Assembly (NCBI RefSeq): GCF_963678635.1
Contig: NC_087069.1
Span: 40,602,831-40,666,830, forward strand
Reading direction: 5' to 3'
DNA from: Symsagittifera roscoffensis
Taxonomy: Eukaryota > Xenacoelomorpha > Acoela > Convolutidae
Length of the DNA: 64,000 bases
Shown here: in pieces, positions 23,521-34,414 of the stretch
Numbering within the stretch: the first letter of the stretch is position 1
Layout: the number at the start of each line of letters is the position of its first letter
Notes under the pieces: generated by a model
What the model was told of the DNA's origin: nothing
Database searches by the model: none
Seen by the model: only the letters and a program-made list of their open reading frames with translations
Made by a program: the position numbers and the translations under genes

Positions 23521-24502
23521 ATCAATTGTTTTGATTACATCGCTATCCTTCTTCTTAGGTTTAAAGGTTCCCAGGAATTTAATGCAGGCGACAAACTGTG
23601 GAATTCTGATTCAAACCTCTTGGATGAATTTTTTGATACTTGTGTTGCCTGTGTTGTCCGATTGTCTAGTCTTCTGTTCTGGTGACGCGATTGAGAAATT
23701 TTTTAGGCGAGTTGATGGCATTGATCGGTATTGGGTTTCCCAAGGCTGTTGTTAGGGTGACCCGTCTGCTCCGACTGGATTTCCTTGTCGGTTCCGCATT
23801 TGTTTAATATTTTGTTGCGGTGTTTGTCTTCATATTTTGCCCTTTGGGAGATGGTACTGTATTTTTTGATGCTGCGGATGACCAACCGCCGCTTGATGGA
23901 ACCTCTGGCTCGGTCTTTTATTATTCGACGTATTATTCGACGTCATATCCTGGCTTGTTTTGGCTTTGGTTTACGCATGCCCTCTTTCTTGTTTGTGGCT
24001 TAGCCTTACGGTTCTTCTTCTTGGCTTCGGTGGCGTCTACGTCCTTCTTTCTGAATTAACTTCTTGGGCAATCCTATCTTTACGTCCTCCCGGAACATTT
24101 CATCTTGTGGAGCGTTTGGTTGTTCGATGTTTAAAAAAAGTAAGCATGGTCCTGTTCTCCTAGCCGGTTTGTATACTACATATTCCTTACGCCGTGAGGG
24201 TCTGCATGGTCCGTGTTTTGGTGGGTTCGGTACAAATGCTAAACCACTGTTTCTGAGTAGTCGAGGCTGTTTTCCCTTAGTTGGAACCCAGGCTGTAGGT
24301 GGCATTTACCTTAAAATACTACCGTTTTTTGTTTTGTATTTTTGCTCAAATGTCTTAGGATCCTTAACTTAAGTTGTGATACTGACTTTTTGTCGGGCTA
24401 CTTGTTGTATATGTTTTTTCATGTTAGTGTCCACTTGTTTTTGTGTTCCCTTGTAACTTAGATTTAATACTTTTATCTCCTTACTTAAAGAAAACCTCGT
24501 TT

Positions 24503-24703
24503 TCACACCTTTGATAAATTTCGTCGACGTTGATTCCCCATTTTGGGGACAAGTTTGAGGGTTTCGGCAAATTTTTCAGTGGTCTTTTTACGATCTTGAT
24601 TTCGTTTTCTGACCAACATTGAAGGTCGTGCATAATCTCTGTTTGAAATGGCGGATAACTCAGGTTCTTCCGACCTAAACATGTGTGGCTTAGGTTTTCC
24701 CAA
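24503..24703 (-). pseudogene. Element A, region after the integrase core
   Basis: A 66-codon frame rich in Arg/Lys (RPSMLVRKRNQDRKKTTEKF) located between the integrase core and the acidic tail, where the basic C-terminal part of retroelement integrases lies. A further Arg/Pro-rich frame at 24006-24305 follows. Assignment rests on position and composition, not on a recognised motif. Confidence 0.35.
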
Positions 24704-24973
24704 TTTAAATTTTCGGTGAGCTCGTTGTGGCTATGTTTGATAATGGTGTGTTGGGCTTTTAGCCTATGTGGGCTCCGAAAGGGGAAGTTTTGTTGTTTTA
24801 TGTGGAGCTTATCTTAGTGCTTTTTGATTTCAGCGACGTCTGATGCTAATTTATATGGATTGTTATTGCCCCCTACGCGCCTAACCCCTAACCTGTTTCT
24901 TAAGGGTTTGTATCAACCGTTCTATGACCCCAATCGATATACTGGGGCAAAAAGACGTTTGATGCTGTTGGTG

Positions 24974-25565
24974 TTACAAAAAAATTTGGAATTTGTTGGC
25001 TCGCAACGTTTGTGCTTGATTGCACCTCAGTTTGAGGGATACCTCATTGTTAGAAATGCAACGCTGCATAAAATCAATTGCTATGTCGGCTGTTGTATCT
25101 GAAACTACCTTAATCCTGGGAAACTTTGACCATTTGTGAACCGCGACTAAATTGTATGCGTCTTTGTTAAATTCATTCGGAATGGGCCTTTTGAAAACTA
25201 ATTGGGCTTCCTCATTTGGTTCTACAACCGGTTCCATTTGGGATGATTTTGATTTCCCTGTGGCTGGTCTAAAAATTTTAATTTGCTCTGTTCATTGTCG
25301 GCAATTTTGAGCCATTTGGACGATTGTGCGGTGAATGGGCAGGAACAAGATGTTTGAACCAGAAATCCAGCATTGCCGTCGCCCCCGGTTGGGTCAGATA
25401 TAAACTGTCCAGGACAATCTGGCGCAACTGCTGCGAGAAACTGATGCTTTCATCTAATAGTAGGGAGTCGTCTTTGACGTGCAGCCTGTTTCGGACAATG
25501 TACCAGCAGTCGCCATATGCGAGTCGATGCGCCTCCCAATCTCGTATCTGGACAAAATCCACTAT
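24974..25565 (-). pseudogene. Element A integrase, zinc finger and core, broken
   Basis: The upstream frame (25562-25278) has the H2C2-type neighbourhood (LRQIVLDSLYLTQPGATAML), in which the second conserved His position reads Gln. The next frame (25237-24974) holds the core strand KVVSDTTADIAIDFMQRCIS and the segment around the second catalytic Asp, which reads RCNQAQT, with Asn where the family has Asp. The two parts are in different frames. Integration activity is therefore lost. Confidence 0.65.
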
Positions 25566-26689
25566 CGGTTAATGTGTTTAAATTTTCGGGTAGCTGCGGC
25601 AATAAAATATAAAAATTGACCCAATGAATTATTGCAATTTCTTCGGTTTCCGTTGCGGTAGCGTTGTCGGTGCTTTCCACCACACTTGCCATAATCAGTT
25701 CATGGCTAAGTTCGAGTTGGTTGGTCGACCTTGTTGGTGTTGCCTCGCTGGGTGATGTTACTCTGTTTTGACTAGTTGAGGGTCAATTCTACTGACGCAA
25801 TAATCGTACTGTTGGTTGACCTCCACTGTTCGTCTCTTTGTGATTGCATATCGTTGCACGTCTGTAGTTTTGTCGTTTGTGTTGTGGATTCTCTAAATTC
25901 TGACTCCGACTCCGTTTGGGTTTCTTTCTTTTTTGCTTTCCTCCATTTATCGGGGTTATCTGTGTTGCTGGTCGTTGGGCTGCTTGCCAGTCGGGTGTGG
26001 TTCGATGTTTTACCTCTTTCTAATCTGTCTTTCGCGCTGTTGTATCTGCAGAGAAATTAGTTTTGGAGAATTTCGCGGTTTTCTGCCTGGAATTAGTTCT
26101 CTTACGTCTTTTAAGACAGTTATCGAGTTTATTGTTGGAGATGACGGGCTTGTTCTTGTTGAGGATTGGGTTGTCCACAGTTCATACGTTGTTGTTCGTG
26201 TCCTTCTCTACCAGCGCGGTTCTGATAAAAGTTTTTCCCGGTCTGACTTTCTTCTCCAAATGATTTCGGGCTTGCGTTCTCTAGGGGTTATGTTTGACAA
26301 ACTGACTCCTCCGCTGGTCCGTGCATTTTCAAGGCTGAATTGTCTTTTATGTTTTCTCATTTTGTTTTGTCGTCTCATTGTGCTTTCCGTGATTTCGGGT
26401 GTTGAATTGAAATTGAAAACATTTTGTTTATTTCTTAAAATTGACTGCTGCTTTTGACAAGTGCAACTGATCAAGTGATTGTTTTCGTTCTAAGTTGAAT
26501 TGCCGCTTTTGTTATGTTTGGAATATTTCAAGTGTCCTTGACTTGGCAATTGAGCTGTTGAGTTCCAATTATATACCGCGCGATTTTTGATCAACCGATG
26601 GGAAGCTCTATTTTGATTGGCCAAGTTGTTCAAAATGACGTTGTCAATCAATTCAAAATTTGAAAAAAGGTGTCAATTGACGGTACAAA

Positions 26690-27410
26690 AAATTCTTTGG
26701 CGTACTCGATGGGGTGTAGCGCTAATCCTACCGGGTTTTTGGACATATAATCAATTAGTCCCACCTTCGTTCGTTTTAAATTTTTGATATCGAATGTGAA
26801 CGTTATCAATCTATCGATTCACCTAGTAAGTCTAACTTTGCTAGTCTTTGATTTATCACTGGCGTTCAACGCGCTTACCAAAGCTTGATGATCTGTAATA
26901 ACTGTGACGTTTTTCCCGTTGAGATAGTTTTTGAATTGCTCGATTGCTCAAACGTCCCCTAAAGTGTCCAATTCGTTTACCGAATACTTCTCCTCTTTTG
27001 AATTTAAAAGTTTTGAGGCATATGCTATTTCTACCCAACCTGTGTCTGTGATTTGCTCTAAAGCAGCCTATAGTCCAAATGAAGAGGCGTCGCACTCAAC
27101 TCGATTGTCTAAATGTTGATTGAAATGTTTGTTTTCAGTAACTTCAGATACGAGACTTTGGGAGGCGGATGTATGTTCCGGCTTCCAATCCAGTGTTTTT
27201 TGTTTTTCTGAGTTTTTTTAGCCGTGGTTGTAGAGTCGATGCTGTTTTTGCAACGTTTGGAATGTATCGAGTGAGGTGGTGTATTGAACCACGGAAACTT
27301 TTCAATTGTTTGAAAGTTTGTGGTGAGAGCTTGAGGACAACTTCTGTTTTTCGTATTAGTGGTATTACGTTTTCACTTCTTATTTTGTATCCTAACCACT
27401 CGACTTAGTT
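26690..27410 (-). pseudogene. Element A reverse transcriptase end and RNase H, with stops
   Basis: On the minus strand the connection region is followed by RNase H landmarks: VECDASSFGL (first catalytic Asp), KYSVNELDTL (Glu) and VITDHQALVSALNA (Asp). In-frame stops occur right after SSFGL and after TLGDV. The 5' edge is inside the RT domain, just before the WLGYKI-type motif, so fingers and palm are absent. Confidence 0.7.
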
Positions 27411-27639
27411 GCCATCCATGAAAAATGTCATCCTTGAAAAGTTTATGGACACAAAATAACGCTTGAGTCTTGAGTGAACACTTTTTCTTTTGTCTATGTA
27501 ATGCGAGAGAAAGAAAAAACTTCTAAAGCACTAAATTTGTTTAAGGAGGACACTGAGCGTTCTAATGATTAATACGCAAAAACTGACGACAGACTTGCAT
27601 AAATCAAGCCAACTTGAAGAGAAAACAGTATTATCCTTT

Positions 27640-29010
27640 AGTAACAATTGTTATTTTTGAAAGTCAATTTAATGGAAGTCAATGAAGTCGTCGAAAGTAT
27701 AAAAAAAACAATCATAGTACAGTTTCCTATGATATCGAAATTGTTCTCGTCACACAACTCAAAAATATTCAAGCAGGTCCTTTCACAGAAGTTTTTAATG
27801 ACCGCTGAACCTCATGAACCTGCCCAAACTGTTCAAAAGTTCCAAAAATTGCACAAATTTGTTCTTGAAGCAAAAATAAATGACCCTTCAGACTATAGAG
27901 CGATTTTGCTTCTACTAGTTGAGTTCAGTTTTCAGACGAGCTCAATCATATGTACACAAATTAGACGTAAACCGAAACACTCAATAAAGTTTCAGATCAA
28001 AAAGTAGAAAGATTAAAATGTCAGAAAAATTTTCAACATCACCAACGAACAAAAATTTTACTGTTTAAAATCAATTTTCTGACCTCAATATAGCTGCCGA
28101 TACGGTTCACTACTCTGAATTTATAACTTATGGGATTCAGAGACTTGTAGAAAAAGTTTTAGAATCTTACCTTGACTTTCGTTATCAGTGCTTCGAGTCA
28201 AACTCTTGAAGACCAAACCTAGACTAAGACGTTTAGTTTAGCTCAAGGACCTATTCTTGGCTCATTTTTTTAAAATTCTATGCATTTATAATCTTCAACT
28301 TCTAAATGTTAAAACAGTGGTTCTTTTGTATGGAGATGACAATGTTCGGAATCCCACAAACACAAAAAAAACTATATTTCTCTCACACATCAATCGGCCT
28401 TGCTAGGAATAAATTGTTCCTTAAAAAAATGAATTGTCACTCAATTACAAAAAAAAAACTGTGGCTTCAAAAAACTGCAAAAAGACTTTTCAACTAATTT
28501 TAAATGAAATCCAAATAGAAAGTGTAGAGAGTTTTAAAAAATTTGAAATTCATGTCGACATAAAATTGTATTTTGACTAGCATCTTGATCAGATAAAAAA
28601 AATGACGGTTTTCAATTGAGAAAGTATTTAACTAGACAGAAAAAAATAGTAGCCTATGTGCAACAAATTATCTAATATGGAAATTTGTTTATGCAAGCAC
28701 GCGCAAAACCAAACTGTTAAGACTGGAAAAGAAAATCAGATGGCTAGATTTTTTTAAGAGTATAAGATGGATTCGATGACCGAAGTAATGCATTGAAACA
28801 AAATATATGCCATTAGAGGAAATTTGTGTACGAAATTTTAAAATTAAACGGTAGAACTGTTGGACAAGAATGCAAAGTTATTCCTCTGAGACATTTCATA
28901 ACTGTAAAGGAATTAGACACGTCAGATACAAAAAGAAAATCAAAATAAACGGTGGCTGCAAAAAAAAACCTATTGTTCAAAAAAAGAGGATCGATAAAAC
29001 CTAATGTTTA
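27640..29010 (+). mobile_element. Decayed LINE (non-LTR) reverse transcriptase
   Basis: The frame at 27672-28007 contains INDPSDYRAILLLL, the characteristic LINE RT motif DPSxYRPIsLL. It is followed in changing frames by DTVHYSEF (motif like FDTVhh), YGIQRLVEKVLESYLDFRYQ (YGI...sYL.nR.Q), PILGS (GPiLGplLF), a YGDD box where LINEs have ADD, and, near 28540, the FEIHVDIKLYFD fold typical of the thumb. This arrangement fits the CR1/Jockey group. There are several frameshifts. No endonuclease domain or poly(A) end was recognised. It lies inside the presumed long intron, in sense orientation. Confidence 0.65.
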
Positions 29011-29474
29011 AAAAACGTTTAAAGTTTTTTTCTCAAATTACTTTCTCGACTGGGTTAGTTTTGTAAAAGGAGCTTCTCTTGTTCATTTGGGTAGTTGTAA
29101 TCAAAATTTTTGAATAACTACAAACTAGGGAATACAATTTCCTTGGGCATACTTTGAGTTTTTTTGATGATTATGTAGAAGTTTTGTCGGTTGGTTTCTA
29201 TATTATGGGTAGATAAGACTAACCGTTTCAACAAAAAATATTTTTTAAAATAGAAAATGGTGAAAAGAGGGTACGAGGAGGTTTATATTTGAGAAGTGTC
29301 TATTAGTAGAACGGACCATCAGATCTAAGACGGTAACTATTTTGTTTCTCTGGTTAATGAGACATCTGAAAGAGTGCCGTGCTTGCTTAACGGTGTTCTC
29401 CCATGAGATTCTGTTTTGTATTTGTAAATGTTTTAAATTATCTCTAAAAATAAATATTGTTTATAAAAATTCTC
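29011..29474. other. No feature seen
   Basis: AT-rich DNA between the LINE relic and the inverted 0.5-kb repeat. No open frame or repeat recognised. Confidence 0.4.
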
Positions 29475-29937
29475 TTTTGTTCCGAATTTCTTAACGAAAG
29501 TAACGGATTATTTGTACGAGGTGGTTTTTTTCTTCTTCAGACAAACTTTGGCTTATTAACTAGCCATTTTTGACACTAAATTTTGTTATCATTCAAAACA
29601 GATTATTGTCTTGAGCTTAAATTTGAAAAGATTTGGTCAATTTGGGACAAATACCGCACGATTCATTTTGCGCTATTAACGCATAGGCGGATATTTAATC
29701 CGTCCTAGAAATCGTTCCAAATAGCTTGAAGTAAGCTTATTTCCAATAAGTGATATGTTACTTGGAGCAAAATCTATCACTTTGTTCTCTAAATGGCGTG
29801 TGGACATGGTTTTGACAAAAACACTCAATTTAAAAAATCTGTTGACAAAAAATCCACTTGAATTTTCCATGTTAATACTGTCTAATAGAATTTAAAAGGC
29901 ATTCGGACTATTCAATACATCGTCCTGATACGAGCAG
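29475..29937 (-). repeat. Dispersed 0.5-kb repeat (MITE-like), copy 2, inverted
   Basis: Aligns along its full length with the reverse complement of 11758-12250. The two are clearly diverged, so the insertions are old. It ends at cctgatacgagcag, next to a trinucleotide microsatellite. Confidence 0.6.
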
Positions 29938-29989
29938 TTTTGTTATTATTACTATTATCATTATTATTATGATTTTTATTACTATTATG
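29938..29989 (+). repeat. ATT/ATC-type microsatellite
   Basis: Imperfect trinucleotide run (ttattattactattatcatt and onward) directly abutting the end of the 0.5-kb repeat. Microsatellites growing at the end of mobile repeats are common. Confidence 0.8.
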
Positions 29990-30529
29990 AAACAAAAGCA
30001 CCAGATGAGAGACGTTCAAACACAAGCAATGCAATTTTCAAAACAGGATTTTACAGCTCATTGGAGTAAAAACAATAATCCAATTAGACGCAGCTTTGTA
30101 AAGAACTTACAGCCGAACTGTTTTGTACAAACTTAATAATTTGGAAGCATATTACAAAACTATCATGCGAGGAGTAGATTTTTTGTTTTGTAAGAAACTG
30201 AAGAGTTGCCGCACTGAATTTTCAAGAAAAATGATCCATTATAATCAATTTTCTCTCTCGGTTTTTAATAAAAGCAAAAACAGTCGATTATCATCGTTCG
30301 AACAAAGATTATAATTTTATGTTTGTCAATTTATTACAATCCATTTTAACCTTTTATAACAAATTTTGTTGGACTACTGTCATTTGTTTCAAAATTTTTG
30401 ACATATAACCCAAAAAAATCAACACAAGGCAGTATATTCAAAAAGTAACAGTTGCTTTTCGCTTCATACATGTTACATCAGAAAGAGCGAGATTTGGTTT
30501 TGTTTAGAAAATAGTTTTCCTGTTTTCAA
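29990..30529. other. No gene seen
   Basis: AT-rich; open frame 30123-30314 has no recognisable content. Confidence 0.4.
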
Positions 30530-30745
30530 TTGTTTGGTTCCACAATTTTTCTCATCAGTTTTTTTGGTTCCATGTTTTGGGCTGGTCTTTGTTTACTCTC
30601 CTGTATCTCTTATGGTGTTCCTTCTGCATGTGACACCCCCCCCCCCACACACCCTACATTCACATCCTCAAAGTGTTCACGCCCCCACCACGTTTATCCC
30701 ACCTCGAAGCGGGCAAGGTAAACGCACGGGGGATTTTGGACAGTA
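30530..30745 (+). CDS. Candidate exon with poly(C) tract, unrecognised
   Basis: Two overlapping frames are open. One begins with a hydrophobic stretch (FLISFFGSMFWAGLCLLSC) but from a TTG codon. The other is Pro/His-rich (PPPPHTLHSHPQSVHAPTTF) and runs through a possible donor GTAAAC at 30718. A C-run at 30637-30647 resembles that of the candidate at 1396. It may be a C-rich simple repeat rather than a gene. Confidence 0.15.
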
Positions 30746-31224
30746 ATCATGGTGGGAGAAACAAAATGCGGCAAGGCGTAAAAGTGAACAAAAAACAGAG
30801 TTGTAAAGGGTTAATCAGGCCTTAAAATTGAGTACATTTAGACTTCGAGTTAGCCGTCAGTAATGCAGAAGCATTTGCAAATTTCGCAAATTAGTTTGCA
30901 ATCATATAATGAGATCAAAAGCAAAAATAATATTTTTCAGTAATTAACTCATTTACGGCGGAAATCGGTTCTGATGATAGTATAAACTAAGTTTGCAACA
31001 AAAAAGAATTTTAATTAGATTTTGGACAAAAATTTTCAATAATCATCAAATTTTATCTACGAAACTCCGGTGCCTGTTAAAAGTAGATAGTTTTACCCTA
31101 ATGCCCATCAGAGTTAAAATTGATATTAATACGAAAACTTCTGAATCGGAATATGGTGATATGTTTTCGAAACAATCAACCACATATCATAACGAGGTCA
31201 AACTGTGCATTCTATGCATTGTAA

Positions 31225-31800
31225 ACGGACTCCGCAACAGGCCAAAATCAGATTTCTTGCGGAATCCGTAACATTGCAACTTTTGTTTGATATTGTTTGC
31301 TGTTTTGGATTCCAGAAACAAATTCTTAAAAAACTGCATCGCTCAAAATTGCTCCAAAAATAGGCGAATTTGCGGAATCCTCAGCTGTATTTGCGGATTC
31401 CAGATCAGTTTGTGGAATCCACAAAAAAAATAATAAGACATGTGCATGACTACAATGAGTTGTTGCTGAATCCGCAACTGTAGGCGGAATCCGCAAACTG
31501 TAAATGGAATCCGCAAATTTTTAATGGAATACGCAAATTGTAAGTGGAATCCGCATTTTGTTTGCAGAATCCACTTAAATTTGCGGAATCCATTTACATT
31601 TTGCGGAATCCACTTACAGTTGCAGAACCCAGAACAACCAGCTATATTTGCTTGTTGCGGAATTCGAAAAAAAAACAAATGTGCCGACAAAGTTTACGTT
31701 ACAGGTGTTTGTACGCGAAATCCACGAAAATTTTGTAATTGGAATCCATATACATTTTGAAACATGTTTAAAGATTTGTCTCTGGAGTCCAGGAACATAC
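31225..31800 (+). repeat. GGAATCC-type degenerate repeat cluster
   Basis: At least nine exact GGAATCC and several near copies (GGATTCC, GAATCCGC, GGAATAC) occur, most as tgcggaatccgca-like near-palindromes separated by 18-25 bases with linkers such as actgtaaatg or aattgtaagtg. Densest at 31470-31620. The near-palindromic core makes both strands look alike, and open frames on both strands (31343-31690 minus, 31524-31760 plus) are by-products. Confidence 0.75.
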
Positions 31801-32154
31801 AGACACAAAATTGTGCGCCTATACGGTGCACAGTTTGGCCTTGTCATGATTTTTGTTGGTTATTGTTTGTTCGATGTAGGTTTATGGTCATCTTTCAGTC
31901 GTTTACTTTCAGCAAGAGATCAGAAAACAAAAAAAAACATTAAAAAACTTGGTATTATTGCAGTCTGTGATTGTGTTTGAAGTCATGTTTTATGCTTCGC
32001 GTTAACTTTATTGTTGTTTTTGTGCTAGGTGCCGTGTTTTTGTCATATGTTTATTTGCTAGGTGCGGTAAGAGTGCTAGGTTAATTCAAAACAAAACTTG
32101 TACAGTTTAAGTTTATGTTTTGGAAAAATCCTTGAATTCCTGGCCACTGTTTTT
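31801..32154. other. Flank of element B, possible start of its 5' LTR
   Basis: No gene. Between 31990 and 32090 the phrase gctaggtgc(c/g)gt recurs. The 5' LTR of element B should begin somewhere here, but this part does not visibly match the 3' side. Confidence 0.3.
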
Positions 32155-32292
32155 TCTAATCACTGTTCTTTCATCGTCTGGACACGCCTGAAATAACAAG
32201 AGCAGTTTGCCCTACATTTGGATTTTTTACAGTTGATCTATCTAGCCATAATTTACATTCTAAACAAGTCTTTTCGTTTTCCTACTTCAACA
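32155..32292 (+). repeat. Element B 5' LTR, matched 3' part
   Basis: Shares tctaatcactgttc, catcgt-tggacacgcctgaa, ataattacattct-type and taaacaagtct blocks with 42375-42510. It ends CA at 32291-32292, directly followed by the primer-binding site. The part further left does not match the 3' LTR by eye, so the LTR start is uncertain. Confidence 0.65.
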
Positions 32293-32510
32293 TGGCGCAG
32301 CCAGCAGATAAAAAGGGTGGCTTTAAACATTATTTCTTTTTGAGATTCCGAATCACCGGAACCACCGACTTACTGGGAGGAATGGAACGTGAAATTCCAT
32401 GGGGGTTGATAGCGAAAAACGACACTGATCTGGACGACTTCAATTTCGCTGCCACGTTAACAAGTACCCAAATTTTCGCGTTGGCGGGGGACGTAAACGC
32501 AAAAAACTGA
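32292..32510 (+). pseudogene. Element B gag, N-terminal part
   Basis: ATG at 32292 starts MAQPADKKGGFKHYFFLRFR and stays open for 72 codons, stopping at a TGA at 32508-32510 soon after the tandem unit begins (32459). The codons for MAQ are read from the primer-binding site itself. Further gag-like sequence continues in other frames (RKRKLTHERVLFY region). Function: capsid/nucleocapsid precursor of the retroelement. Truncated by frameshift, so no full Gag is made. Confidence 0.55.
32293..32302 (+). promoter_or_regulatory. Element B primer-binding site (tRNA-Ser type)
   Basis: TGGCGCAGCC directly after the LTR end. It is complementary to the 3' end of a tRNA ending GGCTGCGCCA, as in metazoan tRNA-Ser. 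Its first two bases are also the last two of the gag ATG (32292-32294). Confidence 0.6.
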
Positions 32511-33025
32511 ACGGAATCGGAGAGGAATTTTAAGAATTTTTATTTATGTACTGGAGACGAAGCTATGCAACCAGGATTCGACATCAAAACGGAACGAAGT
32601 ATCGGACCACATGGAACGTGTGTTTAAAAGAGAACGAAAGCTGACGCACGAGAGGGTTTTATTCTATTGACGTAAACAACGATAGCGGGAAACGTTCGAA
32701 AATTTCCACGCGGAACAAAGCGCTCTAGCAGAACGATGCAATTGTACGAATGCGTTGTACAATTGTACAATTGTGAATAAGAGAGAATTGGATTGCCAGC
32801 GGGAGTTATCGCGTTCCACAAAAACACCATAAGAAGTATATGGGATTGCTTTATCTTATGAACGGGGGCTTAGGGCGTACAAGTCGTACACCGGAAAACC
32901 AGCGGCATCAGTGGCTCTAATATCAAATAAGAGCCAGTGCGGAAAAATCAAAACCGGAGCGAGGCAGAAAGGGACCGGGGGGTTACACCAAAAAAATTTT
33001 TACAACTTCCATCCCTAATTTTACG

Positions 33026-33364
33026 TTGGAACATAAAAATATTTACACAGCAAAAAACAATACCTGTATTGCATGCAGAAAGTTAGGGCGCTTCAAGAGG
33101 ACATGCCGTGGGACACGCCAGGGAACTAACCAGTGGAGAGGACGAGGACCTGTTGGAATGGTGCAGGAAAAGCAAGAACACCATCGGAGCAACCAAAGTG
33201 GGGAAAATAATAATCAGGAACAATCGGTCGGATGGGTGAACCAGGAGACTGAGTGGCAATACGATTCGTCCTCTGGATCCAGCAATTACATAGTAATGCC
33301 CATAAAACGTGGGCAGAGAATAACCGACCTCAAAATCATGACCAACGTGTGTGGTAAGTGCTGA
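33026..33364 (+). pseudogene. Element B nucleocapsid region, unit 1
   Basis: A 112-codon frame with a CCHC-type zinc knuckle at residues 14-27: CIACRKLGRFKRTC. The His expected after Gly is Arg, so the metal site is damaged. It is followed by an Arg/Gly-rich stretch (GTRQGTNQWRGRGPVG) as in retroelement nucleocapsids. The frame ends in a TGA at 33362 just before the protease. Confidence 0.65.
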
Positions 33365-33597
33365 GGGTCGACAGTGGCTCCCCGGTAACTATATTGAGCT
33401 TGCCAGAATTAGCACGAGCCATAGGAAGAGCGAATGTACATCTAATCCAAGAAAAAGATGACTTCTTGGATTACAATAACAATCGAATTCACAATCCCGG
33501 AAAGGCTGAAGTGAAGGTCGAGCTCAAGAGTGGGTCACTCAGCAGAAGATCTTGGTTATTGCTGGAAACCACCAATCCATCCCGGGGCGCGATTTGA
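33358..33597 (+). pseudogene. Element B aspartic protease, unit 1
   Basis: LRVDSGSPVTILSLPELARA carries the D-S-G active-site triad of retropepsins with the usual hydrophobic flap before it. It is in a different frame from the nucleocapsid ORF, which stops at 33362, so it is expressed only with a frameshift or is dead. The frame ends at 33597, about where the C-terminal half of the protease should continue (open in another frame to 33817). Confidence 0.6.
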
Positions 33598-33819
33598 TGG
33601 GTTGACTGGTTTTGAACAGCGGGACCGAGTGATGGCAGTCACGGGAGACAGCACAATTTCCGGGGAGGAGCACGAGTTAGACGATTGTTATTCAAAATTC
33701 TGTAAGTTGTTCCCATTTTTTTTTTCTAGAATAGGGCATGTACAAAGCGCCAAGGTACGGGCAGAATTTTTTGACATAAAAAAACCGGTGCAACAAAAAA
33801 GAGAAATTGCCAATTAGTC

Positions 33820-34414
33820 TACAGGATAAAGTAGATAGGAAAATTTCGCGACTAATCCAGGAGAAACATATCATAAAAATTAGATAAGCTGGTACACAAG
33901 AACAAGCACCAAATGCCTAACATAGACAAAATAACGGAAGGATAATTCAAATAATTGCAGAAAGAAAAGACGTGAAAGTCTTTTTTTCAACTCTCGATTC
34001 TACATACGTGTATGGGCAAGTAGCCCTCGAATCGAAAACCAGCCAACAATGTATCTTTTATTAGTTGGGGAGAACTATACCGGTACTTATCGCTTTAAGA
34101 ACGGCTTTTACGGATTACCAACGATAACCGCGGAAGTTCAAAAAGTCATGGATACGCTTACAGTGGAGTTTCTACAGGAACACGCTATTATAAGTGAAAA
34201 ACTTGTAGTTTCAAAAGATAACTTATTGGAACATATTGCGTTAGTGGAGAAAATACTTAAGAAATTCGATATCGGAAACGCGTCGTTAGGACTCTTGAAT
34301 TCGCAAATCAAGTTGCCAATGGCTGGGCAATCATATCAGCAAAACAGGAATCACGCCATTGATCCAAAAAGAAAAGCAATTGATGATTTGAAAGCACCGC
34401 GGACTAAAAATTAG
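33820..34414 (+). pseudogene. Element B reverse transcriptase, unit 1, deleted and mutated
   Basis: Palm motifs are readable: FFSTLDSTYVYGQVALES (first catalytic Asp), then in another frame YRFKNGFYGLPTITAEVQKV. At the place of the YxDD box the sequence reads IISEKLVVSKDN, so both catalytic Asp are missing. About 100 bases present in unit 2 (38183-38277) are absent here between short A-rich tracts at 33882, removing the fingers region. Confidence 0.65.

Larger units (their letters stand above)
22950..27410 (-). mobile_element. Ty3/gypsy-like retroelement A, degenerate, 5' truncated
   Basis: Read on the minus strand the order is partial reverse transcriptase/connection (27410-27150), RNase H (27130-26860), integrase zinc finger and core (25565-24974), then a basic and acidic tail region down to 23206. 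This pol order (RT, RNase H, integrase) is that of Ty3/gypsy, not copia. Many stops and frame changes interrupt it, and gag, protease and the first half of RT are missing at the right end. It lies inside the presumed intron of the PAN/lectin gene, opposite to its transcription. Confidence 0.75.

Noticed and set aside
23341-26457. Many plus-strand open frames, some hydrophobic (for example 25933-26457)
   Set aside because: They are shadows of the minus-strand retroelement A; the minus strand carries the RNase H and integrase motifs.
29938-29989. CRISPR-like or regulatory array
   Set aside because: Simple trinucleotide repeat without spacers, in a eukaryotic genome.
31343-31690. 115-codon minus frame with repeated FRK/GFH motifs
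   Set aside because: The apparent protein repeat is a translation of the GGAATCC DNA repeat; both strands are open for the same reason.
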